Assembly: GCA_012522955.1 (NCBI GenBank)
Contig: JAAYJK010000052.1
Location: 1-64,000, forward strand
Reading direction: 5' to 3'
Source: Syntrophomonadaceae bacterium
GTDB lineage: Bacteria > Bacillota > Syntrophomonadia > Syntrophomonadales > Syntrophomonadaceae
Length of the DNA stretch: 64,000 bases
The notes beneath the pieces were generated by a model that saw nothing but the letters and a program-made list of their open reading frames with translations, was not told where the DNA came from and searched no databases. The translations under genes were made by a program, and so were the position numbers. Below are positions 43,049 through 50,755 of this stretch, one piece after another (positions within the stretch are counted from its first letter, which is position 1; each line of letters opens with the position of its first letter).

Positions 43049-43573
43049 CTATTTGTCACCTGTATCTTCTATTAATCTGACCCGCTGGCGCAGATAATAA
43101 ACTCCGGTTAATAATACTATTAACAGGCTGCCCAGGACCGCTAGGCTCAAACCCAGATTCCTGCTCCGGTTAAAATAATCGCCCAGAGCTACATAAGCTA
43201 TAGCCCATGGCATCATACCCAGAGCCGAAGAAGTAATAAAGATAGTCGGAGAAACTCCGCTTAAACCTGAGCCAATGTTTATTATTGGAGTAGGGAGCAC
43301 TGGAAAAATCCTAATGCTTAACAAGAGCAGAAAGATGGTTTTAGAATTCATATGGTCTAATTTCAATCGATACTTTCGTTGCCAGGGCTGAAAAAAACCG
43401 ACTCCGGTATACCGGGCCAAAAAATAAATGGCAAGGGTGCCAGTCAAGGCTCCCATCCAGGCTATAAAAACACCCAGGCATTTACCGTAAATAATGCCTG
43501 CTACTCCAGCTAAAATAGCAAAGGGTACTAGAGGCGCTATGGCCTGAACAAAAAACAAAAGACTAATAACCAA
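43049..43573 (-). CDS. VTT-domain (TVP38/DedA-like) membrane protein
   Basis: Integral membrane protein, 174 residues from TTG 43573. Family features: FVQAIAPLVPFAILAGVAGI, IYGKCLGVFIAWMGALTGT, and RIFPVLPTPIINIGSGLSGV with the later helices. The family acts in lipid scrambling or membrane homeostasis. The family N terminus is missing from this start. In frame upstream there are 21 further codons (ELSNIDSISAYIGQFGVYGP) reaching an ATA at 43634-43636, placed 9 nt after AGAGGAG, which itself touches the stop of the hydrolase gene. Translation may begin there. Operon with the alpha/beta hydrolase. Confidence 0.85.
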   Translation of the reverse strand: MVISLLFFVQAIAPLVPFAILAGVAGIIYGKCLGVFIAWMGALTGTLAIYFLARYTGVGFFQPWQRKYRLKLDHMNSKTIFLLLLSIRIFPVLPTPIINIGSGLSGVSPTIFITSSALGMMPWAIAYVALGDYFNRSRNLGLSLAVLGSLLIVLLTGVYYLRQRVRLIEDTGDK

Positions 43574-43650
43574 TGGGCCGTAAACCCCAAATTGGCCAAT
43601 ATAAGCGCTGATACTGTCAATATTGCTTAGTTCTATCTTACCGCACTCCT

Positions 43651-44412
43651 CTACTCATTTACAAAGTGTTTTTTCAGCCACTTAATGGTTATTTCCTCTC
43701 TATCCCTGATTTTGTTTTCAAAGCGATGATCAGCATCATCAACTATAACCATTTCAGCATTACAAAGCCTATTATACATATAACGAGCATTATATACTGC
43801 TACCACACTATCATCCTGCCCCTGTACAATTAAAACCGGACGAGTATGTACATCTTTTAAATAATCATCCATATTGTGCTGGAAAAAATCTTCTACGAAG
43901 CCTGGTTTAATATGATAGTCCCCCGATTCATCAATTATGGTAACTGTTCGTCCTTGGATAAGCTGTTCATAAGCCTCTTCCATAACCCGGGTGAAAGTTT
44001 GCTGCAGTTCCACCGGCGTAGACCAAAGAATGAATCCTTTTACCCGGCTCTCTTCTGCTCCTCCAGCCAGCACGGTACTACCCCCGAAACTTCTGCCTAA
44101 CAGTATAATCGGCTTTTGATAGCTATGGCATGCATAGTCAATAACTGTTTTTAAATCTTGCACCTGACGGCTCAGGGTGATATCACTGAAATCCCCATCA
44201 CTCTCACCTGATCCGGTAAAATCAAAGGCTAACAGCCCCATTCCCAGCTCATTGATTTCTTGGGCAAAGGCACAGATACGATCGCTGTTTTCTTTTCTTC
44301 CCCTGAATCCGTGGCAGGTTATAAGCAGGTAGTCAAAACTGTCCGGCAAGAAGATCAGGGCAGCTATTCTTTCCTGATTTTCTTTCATGATTTTCAGGGT
44401 TTGCACAAACAT
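43651..44412 (-). CDS. Alpha/beta hydrolase
   Basis: A 253-residue serine hydrolase. Motifs: oxyanion region ITCHGFRGRKEN, a GSGES strand turn, the nucleophile elbow LGRSFGGS (Ser near 109), an Asp in VQGQDDSVV, and a His in VDDADHRFE near the C terminus. The full triad is present. Similar to FrsA/BD-FAE-like short-chain esterases; substrate unknown. The start at ATG 44412 follows AAGAGGG. Upstream gene of a pair with the VTT protein. Confidence 0.85.
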   Translation of the reverse strand: MFVQTLKIMKENQERIAALIFLPDSFDYLLITCHGFRGRKENSDRICAFAQEINELGMGLLAFDFTGSGESDGDFSDITLSRQVQDLKTVIDYACHSYQKPIILLGRSFGGSTVLAGGAEESRVKGFILWSTPVELQQTFTRVMEEAYEQLIQGRTVTIIDESGDYHIKPGFVEDFFQHNMDDYLKDVHTRPVLIVQGQDDSVVAVYNARYMYNRLCNAEMVIVDDADHRFENKIRDREEITIKWLKKHFVNE

Positions 44413-44437
44413 CCCTCTTTTCTTAAACCAACACTAA

Positions 44438-44623
44438 CTACATGGGCTTCTGGGGTTTATTTTTATCTTCTGATTCGTGTCTGACCCGATAATTGCATAA
44501 ATCACACACAAAGGTAGGCCCATCCTTCTCCTGCTCCAGCAATTTCTTATAGTCCTTATGATCCTCTGTTACGTCATAGCTTTTACCGCACAAAAGGCAC
44601 CGGGCTGTAACTATCTTGCTCAT
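44438..44623 (-). CDS. DUF2197-like zinc-ribbon protein
   Basis: A 61-residue protein with two zinc-knuckle pairs, CLLCGKSYDV (residues 9-12) and FVCDLCNYRV (about 39-43), separated by a charged helix. It resembles the small YlaI/DUF2197 family. The start at ATG 44623 follows GGAGGAAGG. Location between a YkgJ-type Cys protein and a hydrolase gives no clear role. Confidence 0.75.
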   Translation of the reverse strand: MSKIVTARCLLCGKSYDVTEDHKDYKKLLEQEKDGPTFVCDLCNYRVRHESEDKNKPQKPM

Positions 44624-44657
44624 GTCCTTCCTCCTCTCCCCACCTAAGTCCCCATCT

Positions 44658-45308
44658 TTATAGTACCATTTGTTTAAATAAATCTGAAGATAATACCTTT
44701 TTCATCATTACTTGGCTATAATCCTCTTTTCCGCTGAATCCGTTCTTCCCCCAGTCCTCTGGCCTGATCCGAACACTCCGCCTGCGGTTTATAGGCAGAT
44801 TTTGGCCCCTGGAGGCAAAAGCTTTCAAGCTGATCCTTATCAAGTCATCCATACCCTTATTAACCACTTGACTTCTTAGTTCTTCTGCCCGAGCAGTGGT
44901 TGGGCAGCAAATATAAGTCTGGCATACAAAAGGCCGTTTATTATATATAGCACAGGTGCCATTGGATTGCAGAAATATGCAACTGCCGTCCCCTTTTCGT
45001 CGTAAGGTTATATCAAGCACCTGCTCCTGGGCTTCTACCCATAAATATTTATAGGCCTCAATCAGACCGATCCCTTTTATATCCATAAGCTGCTTCACAT
45101 CAATTGAAGTCAAGGGAACCCATTCGTGGCAACAGAGGTCACATCCATAACAATTGCTTCGTCCTGGAGACCATAAACGCTGTATAAGTCCCTCTTCAAT
45201 AAATTGGTTTAAGTGATCCAGAAGGTTTTGTATGGTAGCATGATCGTTCCTTATTTTTATATCGTAGGAAGGCCGACCTTCTATAGTCAGGTATTTTATT
45301 TCCATCAT
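44658..45308 (-). CDS. YkgJ-family cysteine cluster protein
   Basis: A 216-residue protein of the CxxCxxCC...C family (UPF0153/YkgJ): CYGCDLCCHEWVPLTSIDVK (residues about 53-72), then GSCIFLQSNGTCAIYNKRPF and VCQTYICC. Such proteins bind zinc or an iron-sulfur cluster. The first helix (HATIQNLLDHLNQFIEEG) precedes the cluster. The start at ATG 45308 or the next ATG follows AAAGGA. Function unknown. Confidence 0.85.
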   Translation of the reverse strand: MMEIKYLTIEGRPSYDIKIRNDHATIQNLLDHLNQFIEEGLIQRLWSPGRSNCYGCDLCCHEWVPLTSIDVKQLMDIKGIGLIEAYKYLWVEAQEQVLDITLRRKGDGSCIFLQSNGTCAIYNKRPFVCQTYICCPTTARAEELRSQVVNKGMDDLIRISLKAFASRGQNLPINRRRSVRIRPEDWGKNGFSGKEDYSQVMMKKVLSSDLFKQMVL

Positions 45309-45373
45309 CTTTACCAGATTTCCTTTCCTAACGATGCCCCTGTATTGAATACCTTCAAATCAAACTTTACCCA

Positions 45374-45694
45374 TTAGGGCGATTCTTTAGTAGCTTCGGG
45401 AACAATTTTAATATAGAGTACTCGCTGGTAATTATAGGAACCTACTATATTGCCCCGGGCATCATAAAGATAATTCAGGGATGAACCACCTACATATACT
45501 TTACCATCCTGTTGAATGCCCAAATCTTTTATGTAGGCTTCCAGAGTTTGATTATCCGTAAAATATATTTTCGCCTTGATTAGTTCCCCTTGACTGCTCT
45601 TGGCGGGAACACCCAAAAGTTCAGAAATATTATAATTGCATCCACTCAAGAGTAAGAAGGACAGAAGCAAGAAACATAGGATTCTTAGTCTCAT
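45374..45694 (-). CDS. Small GerMN-like lipoprotein
   Basis: A 106-residue lipoprotein with lipobox LLSGC (Cys19). The short beta domain AKIYFTDNQTLEAYIKDLGI followed by VLYIKIVPEA may be a reduced GerMN-like or ribosomal-S1-unrelated beta fold; not certain. The start ATG 45694 overlaps the stop of the Lon-type protease gene (ATGA) and follows AAGGAGGAAG, so it is translated with the protease. Confidence 0.7.
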   Translation of the reverse strand: MRLRILCFLLLSFLLLSGCNYNISELLGVPAKSSQGELIKAKIYFTDNQTLEAYIKDLGIQQDGKVYVGGSSLNYLYDARGNIVGSYNYQRVLYIKIVPEATKESP

Positions 45695-48153
45695 TTTCTC
45701 TTCCTCCTTTTTCCGGCCGACCAAGAGGTTCTGGGGCGGCTAATGGACCTGGATTTTTCCTTAGTCCCTATCTTCCTTTTAAGACTCCAGGCTTCCAGCT
45801 GCTGGTTGGCCAAGTAATGAATGGTCCCCGGGGCGAATCGGCCATGCTCATCCTTACTCCCAGCCTCAGTATGGGTAAGTACTTCCAGGCCTTCATCAAT
45901 GTGATTTACGGCCCAGATATTAAAGAGCTTGTTCCTTACTGCTTCAACTACTTCTTCATCGAGCATTAGATTGGGCATATTCTTACGGGGAATAATTATT
46001 CCATGATTGGCCAGACAGCCCTTTTCCTTGCAAACCTTGTAAAAACCTTCAATTTTTTCATTTACCCCTCCTACCGGCTGTATTTCACCATTTTGGTTCA
46101 CTGAACCGGTAACTGCTATTCTCTGATCAATGGGTATCCGGGCCAAACTAGAGATCAAGGCATATAATTCTGCACTGGATGCACTATCTCCATCCACTCC
46201 CCCGTAACTCTGTTCAAAGGTAAGACTGGCCGAAAGGGTCAAGGGTTTATCCTGGGCATATTGATGACCCAGATAGCCATTAAGAGTCAAAACTCCTTTA
46301 CTATGAATATGACCGCTCATAGCGATTTCACGTTCAATATTAACCAGTCCTTTTTCTCCCATAAAGGTTTTGGCAGTAATCCTTACCGGTATGCCAAATT
46401 TGTATTCACCAACCTGATATACGGCCAGACCGTTAACCTCGCCAATCATATCCCCTTCTACATTGATTATAAGCGTATTCCGCTTAATTGCTTCAAGTAT
46501 CTTCTCTTCCGAGAGAGAGTTGCGATATATTCGCTGCTCTATGGCCTTTTGTACATGGGCCGCAGTTACCAGTTCAGACCGGTGGTATTCGGCGGCACAA
46601 TGAGCTTCATATATCAGTTCCAACAGCTTATTAAAAGAGGTGCTGAGTTTATCTTGATCATCGGTCATTCTACTCCCATATTCAACAATAGTAGCAACTG
46701 CCTCAGGACCGAAATGCTTTAAACCTTCAGCCTCACATACAGAACTGATTAAGCGGGCATAATCATTGACATGCCGGCGACTTCGCTGCATTTCATCATC
46801 AAAATCAGCCCTTATCTTAAACAGTTTGGAAAACTCCTGGTCATAATGATGCAAGAGATAATAGTAGGATGATTCTCCTACCAATACCACTTTTATATCC
46901 AGAGGAATAGGCTCTGGCTGTAAAGTCTCGGTATTGGTAATTCCAATCATGCGGGATATGTTTTCAACCGCTATTTCTCTATTTTTGATTACCCTTTTTA
47001 AGGTATCCCAAACATAAACGTTTTTTAGCAGGTCATAAACCCTTATTACCAGATAACCTCCATTAGCCCTATGTATAGAGCCAGCCTTTATCTTGGAAAA
47101 GTCAGTAGCCAATATTCCAAACTCGCCCTCATACTCAATCTGACCGAATAAATTGGCAAAAGTAGGGTTGTTCTCAAATATAACCGGTGCATGCCGGCCT
47201 TCGGAATTGTCTACCAAGAGGTTAACCTGGTAACGCCTCAAGAATGAGCGTTTATCAATACGCCGCAAAATACTTAAAGGGTTATTCTCTTCAGGATGCA
47301 CCAGTATATCCAGATGACTTAGAAAATCCTGCTGTACTCCTTGCAGGTATTCCAATACCTGGAGGTAATCCTTATATTTACTGAACAATTCGTCGAACAG
47401 AGGCTGGCTGACCTGTCTCGAGGTCTCCTCCTCCAGATCTCTCAATCGCTCTTTCATCACTTTTTCCATCTGCCGATATTTCGTGGTAGCCTCATTGATC
47501 TTTTCCTGAACCATAGCACTATTGCTCATCAACTCAGCTCGCTCTTCTTCACTTAATGTTACATATTCTTCCTGCCCCATTACTTCCCCATTTTTATTAA
47601 TGGGAATGGTATTAAGCCCCCCTTGCTGACCCTGGGCAATGGAAAAGCCATGTAGCCGAGCTTCCTGATCCAATTCCAGATATAGAGTATTGGTTTCGCT
47701 CAGGAATTCATTAAATATGGCATTTTTCTGAGCAGTATAGTCTTCGCTAGCCAGTACGTTTATTACTGCTTCGATAAGTTTATCTATGCAAGCGCTTAGC
47801 TCCTGCTGTAGTTGTTTGCCTTTACCAGCAGGTATTTTTAAAGCACAAGGAATATCGGGTTTTTTAAAATTGTAAACATAGCACCAGTCAGGAGGTACTG
47901 GTTTTCTATTGGCCTTTTGCTGCAACATATTGTGGGCCAGAGTAGTTTTGCCGGTTCCAGTTTGACCAGCCAAGTATATGTTGTACCCCTCGCTATCTAT
48001 GTCCAAACCAATGGAAATGGCACCTATGGCCCTCTCCTGGCCGATTATCCCAGTTAGCGGTTTTAGTTCAGCCGTGCTGTTAAACTTAAAGCTGCGGGGA
48101 TTGCATTTTTTCCGTAATTCCCCTGGTTTCAAGCGATATTTATTTGCATTCAC
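45691..48153 (-). CDS. Lon-family ATP-dependent protease (LonB/LonC-like)
   Basis: An 820-residue AAA+ protease of family S16. The N-terminal ATPase has LAGQTGTGKTTLA near residue 60, and a long helical insertion with coiled-coil character spans about residues 180-260. The AAA core continues (NGGYLVIRVYDLLKNVYVWD; VVLVGESSYYYLL). The C-terminal protease has GGVDGDSASSAELYALISSL with the catalytic serine and GGVNEKIEGFYKVCKEKGC with the catalytic lysine. It resembles the Firmicute YcbZ/'putative ATP-dependent protease' group, not the heat-shock Lon with an N-domain. The start GTG 48153 lies 9 nt after GGAGG; the ATG at 48162 abuts that site. Confidence 0.93.
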   Translation of the reverse strand: MNANKYRLKPGELRKKCNPRSFKFNSTAELKPLTGIIGQERAIGAISIGLDIDSEGYNIYLAGQTGTGKTTLAHNMLQQKANRKPVPPDWCYVYNFKKPDIPCALKIPAGKGKQLQQELSACIDKLIEAVINVLASEDYTAQKNAIFNEFLSETNTLYLELDQEARLHGFSIAQGQQGGLNTIPINKNGEVMGQEEYVTLSEEERAELMSNSAMVQEKINEATTKYRQMEKVMKERLRDLEEETSRQVSQPLFDELFSKYKDYLQVLEYLQGVQQDFLSHLDILVHPEENNPLSILRRIDKRSFLRRYQVNLLVDNSEGRHAPVIFENNPTFANLFGQIEYEGEFGILATDFSKIKAGSIHRANGGYLVIRVYDLLKNVYVWDTLKRVIKNREIAVENISRMIGITNTETLQPEPIPLDIKVVLVGESSYYYLLHHYDQEFSKLFKIRADFDDEMQRSRRHVNDYARLISSVCEAEGLKHFGPEAVATIVEYGSRMTDDQDKLSTSFNKLLELIYEAHCAAEYHRSELVTAAHVQKAIEQRIYRNSLSEEKILEAIKRNTLIINVEGDMIGEVNGLAVYQVGEYKFGIPVRITAKTFMGEKGLVNIEREIAMSGHIHSKGVLTLNGYLGHQYAQDKPLTLSASLTFEQSYGGVDGDSASSAELYALISSLARIPIDQRIAVTGSVNQNGEIQPVGGVNEKIEGFYKVCKEKGCLANHGIIIPRKNMPNLMLDEEVVEAVRNKLFNIWAVNHIDEGLEVLTHTEAGSKDEHGRFAPGTIHYLANQQLEAWSLKRKIGTKEKSRSISRPRTSWSAGKRRKRK

Positions 48154-48251
48154 CGATGGCATCCTCCATTATCTTATTAATTACTGGCCTTTCTTTATAA
48201 ATATGTGATTTAGCTTATTCATGCTATACACATTATATGAATATTTAAACA

Positions 48252-49085
48252 TCAAAAGCTGAAGCTGGACCCTACATCCATTTTAAATACGCGCTGTCCT
48301 CCCAATTGATTATAGAGCTCAGCAGCAGCGTAAAAACCAGTACAGTGGCCCACGATTATTTTTTGTATCTCATAGATCTTTAAAGCCTCTATGGTTTTTT
48401 CTAATCTTAATGGAGAAGCAGTCATTAGATGGGTACCTCCCATATAAGCTAAAACCCGGGTGCGCCCTGTCTGTTTTAGACAATAATCCAGAGTGTTAAT
48501 CATACCAGAATGTGAACAACCGCTCAAGATGATCAAGCCCTCAGGATGATCGATAACCAGGGCTATATCATCAGGCAGCGAATCCTGGTATAACTTACCA
48601 TCCTTCTCATAGACAAAATTTCCTCCCACGTCTTCATATTCAGTCAGGCGGGGTATTTCACCGGTTAGATAGATACCGGAGTAAATTTCGCTAAAACTAT
48701 CAATTGGAATCACCTGAGCTCCCATCTTTATCGCTTCATCTCTAGTAAATCTGCATCCTATATCCACCTGTTTACCCCCTGGCAAGTTGACCAGGCGGTG
48801 AGCGAAGATTCCAGAATGAGCATAAATATTTCTGCCCCCATACTGTTGCAAAAAAGGAAGCACCGCCCCGGTATGATCATAATGGCCATGGCTTATGAAT
48901 AGATCCTGGACCTGAGATAGATCCACTCCCAATGCCCTACTGTTACTAAACAGGGCCGCGTGGGATCCGGTATCGAAGAGTATATTATGCCCGTCCACCA
49001 GCACCTGGGCTGAGAATCCATATTCGCCCAGTAGCGGCGACCTAGGGGTGGTGTTCTCCACCAGCACCTTAATAACTGTATTCAA
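48252..49085 (-). CDS. MBL-fold metallohydrolase
   Basis: A 277-residue metallo-beta-lactamase-fold protein. Metal ligands are in LFISHGHYDHTGAVLPFLQQ, GCSHSGMIN (third histidine) and a C-terminal VGHCTGF. NILFDTGSHAALF precedes them. It is closest to the group annotated as dihydropterin aminobenzene phosphate synthase-like (DUF/MptA-unrelated archaeal type), with unknown bacterial substrate. The start TTG 49085 lies 9 nt after AAAGGAGG; an earlier TTG (49094) directly follows the site. Monocistronic. Confidence 0.85.
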   Translation of the reverse strand: MNTVIKVLVENTTPRSPLLGEYGFSAQVLVDGHNILFDTGSHAALFSNSRALGVDLSQVQDLFISHGHYDHTGAVLPFLQQYGGRNIYAHSGIFAHRLVNLPGGKQVDIGCRFTRDEAIKMGAQVIPIDSFSEIYSGIYLTGEIPRLTEYEDVGGNFVYEKDGKLYQDSLPDDIALVIDHPEGLIILSGCSHSGMINTLDYCLKQTGRTRVLAYMGGTHLMTASPLRLEKTIEALKIYEIQKIIVGHCTGFYAAAELYNQLGGQRVFKMDVGSSFSF

Positions 49086-49425
49086 TATCTGCAACCTCCT
49101 TTAATTCTAGATCTATTGATAAATTGCTCTGTTATATATATTACTTACCATGTGGTCAAGGGTGTCTTTAAGCAAGAAGTTCTTTCTATATTATTCTAAG
49201 TTATAACATACTTTCCCTTTATAATTAAGCATTCTCTATATTCTCATTTAATGCAATTAATCAACTCATCAGGCAAAATATTATCTAAAAACAGTCGAAA
49301 TTGGGTTTTGATTTTACCAGGCTTGGTACAAGTATCTTCTGGAGTATGTCTCCCGAGGGTGTAGTATGGTGGCCAATATGGACAGTACAAATAAAAGATG
49401 ATTATGAAAGTACACAAATTGAAAC

Positions 49426-49451
49426 CCGTTGCTTATAGCAATAAGCAACGG
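49426..49451. terminator. 11-bp perfect hairpin
   Basis: CCGTTGCTTAT / ATAAGCAACGG around loop AGCA in the middle of a gene-free stretch. No T run on either side. Its transcript is unknown. Confidence 0.35.
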
Positions 49452-49573
49452 CAGGATTATTACGTAGGCTGGTTCTGCTGGCTGAAGGTACGGAATAGTG
49501 GGCAGGCAAGGCTATACCTAGATAAAATAGACAGCTAGTAAGAACATACAATGCTAAGTGCTGAATAATCAAA

Positions 49574-49606
49574 GCCAGGGAAATGCTTACAACAGCTTTC
49601 CCCGGC
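49574..49606 (-). terminator. Terminator of cold-shock gene
   Basis: GCCGGGGAAA pairs with TTTCCCTGGC on the minus strand (one G-U), followed by TTTGATTATT, 21 nt beyond the cold-shock stop codon. Confidence 0.65.
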
Positions 49607-49626
49607 CTTGATAATACTATCTGGTC

Positions 49627-49830
49627 TTAAGACAATATGTGCAGATTCTTGGCTTCTTGACCATTAGACCCTTTTACTACCTCGAATTCAACTTCCTGGC
49701 CGTTGCTTGTACTCAAATGGCCTGCATAAACCTGCAGGGTATACCGGTCAAACGACACGGCATTTCCATCCTGGCCCTCAATTACACCAATTCCTCTACC
49801 TTTGTCATACCATTTAACTTTTCCTAACAT
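49627..49830 (-). CDS. Divergent cold-shock-domain protein
   Basis: A 67-residue single cold-shock domain: MLGKVKWYDKGRGIGVIEGQ at the N terminus and VEFEVVKGSNGQEAKNLHIL at the end. The nucleic-acid-binding RNP1 motif (KGFGFI) is changed to KGRGIGVI and RNP2 (VFVHY) to VSFDRY. The fold is kept but two or more stacking aromatics are missing. The start ATG 49830 follows GAAAGGATTG. A separate 24-codon ORF with a strong ribosome site lies 76 nt upstream in the probable leader. Confidence 0.85.
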   Translation of the reverse strand: MLGKVKWYDKGRGIGVIEGQDGNAVSFDRYTLQVYAGHLSTSNGQEVEFEVVKGSNGQEAKNLHILS

Positions 49831-49905
49831 ATAAATCAATCCTTTCAAATATAAATTACCAAATTGGTCCTAGCTTTTCACATCCAACCTAAACCCTGCT
49901 GTAGG

Positions 49906-49980
49906 TTATGGAGGTTGATTGGTTGCGATTAACTCATTTGCAGCCACAAATCCGCTTACTCTGACCCGAGAATGCTGCAT
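49906..49980 (-). CDS. 24-residue leader-like peptide
   Basis: A very good ribosome site (AAAGGAGGAC, 5 nt spacer) is followed by ATG 49980 and 24 sense codons to TAA at 49906: MQHSRVRVSGFVAANELIAT followed by NQPP. It lies just ahead of the cold-shock gene on the same strand. It could be a leader peptide, a small functional protein or the decayed start of another gene. No homologue is known to me. Confidence 0.4.
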   Translation of the reverse strand: MQHSRVRVSGFVAANELIATNQPP

Positions 49981-50755
49981 AAAAGTCCTCCTTTCCTTTT
50001 ATTACTGGCTATTACACTTGTATGTATATCCCTGTAAAACATATCCTCTATTTTTAATACATATCAGTTTTGCATCTTAATATATTCAGGTAATCCTCTT
50101 CCCGCCTCACTTATTCCCCCTAAATTTTGTTGTTTGAGATCCAGTCGCTTCTTTTATCCCCCCGCAAGTGCAGAAAGACACTGAAGCCAGCCAGTGTCTT
50201 TCTCAAGGGAATATACAGTTCATAAAACATGCCCGAGGAGGGTGTTTAATTCCTGGAAACCCATGCTTCTTCTAAAGCGTCTCATTAATTAGCACAGTAG
50301 TTCACTGGCTAATTCTTAAGGCTTCCAAACCACCCCTCCACAGATAATGGCTCGGCTCAGTGTCAATCCTGCCCTACCAAGCTTAGTTTTTGTATCTGTT
50401 TAATCCTGTCTAACGGTCTAAAGGATTTACCCACAGCTCGCTCAACACCGGGGATAGGATTATTCATATTATTGCATATATTGACATATTTATATATTAA
50501 TTATTCTGAATATTTTTATTATTATAACGTATTGTTTATAATTATAGTGTCGAATTATGTCATGTTTTTCAATTTATCGCTAAACTAAAACAGGATGAAG
50601 AGTAAAGGCAGGTTCGGCATTTAATCTCCTCATTATGTACTATCCCAATGTCAGAATATGTCATGCTTCTTTTGATTTTTTGCTGGCTTAATACAGGATC
50701 CAAAGTGAAGGCAGCTTCTGTGCTAAGACTTTCCTGCTGCATAATTGGTTGGATT
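49981..50755. other. Long gene-poor region
   Basis: About 775 bp. Contains a perfect hairpin (50172-50203) and a very AT-rich stretch (50460-50570). The minus frame open at 50569-50901 overlaps the penicillin-binding protein end and has no start site. No known RNA was recognised. Confidence 0.4.
50172..50203. terminator. 12-bp perfect hairpin
   Basis: AGAAAGACACTG / CAGTGTCTTTCT around an 8-nt loop, in the gap between the penicillin-binding protein and the cold-shock gene. On the plus strand it is followed by CAAGGG, on the minus strand by GCACTTGCG, so it has no T run. Confidence 0.35.

Larger units (their letters stand above)
49086..49626. other. Intergenic region with hairpins
   Basis: 540 bp without a supported gene. 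It contains two hairpins (49426-49451 and 49574-49606), the second probably the end of the cold-shock transcript. The left part includes the metallohydrolase promoter. Confidence 0.45.
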
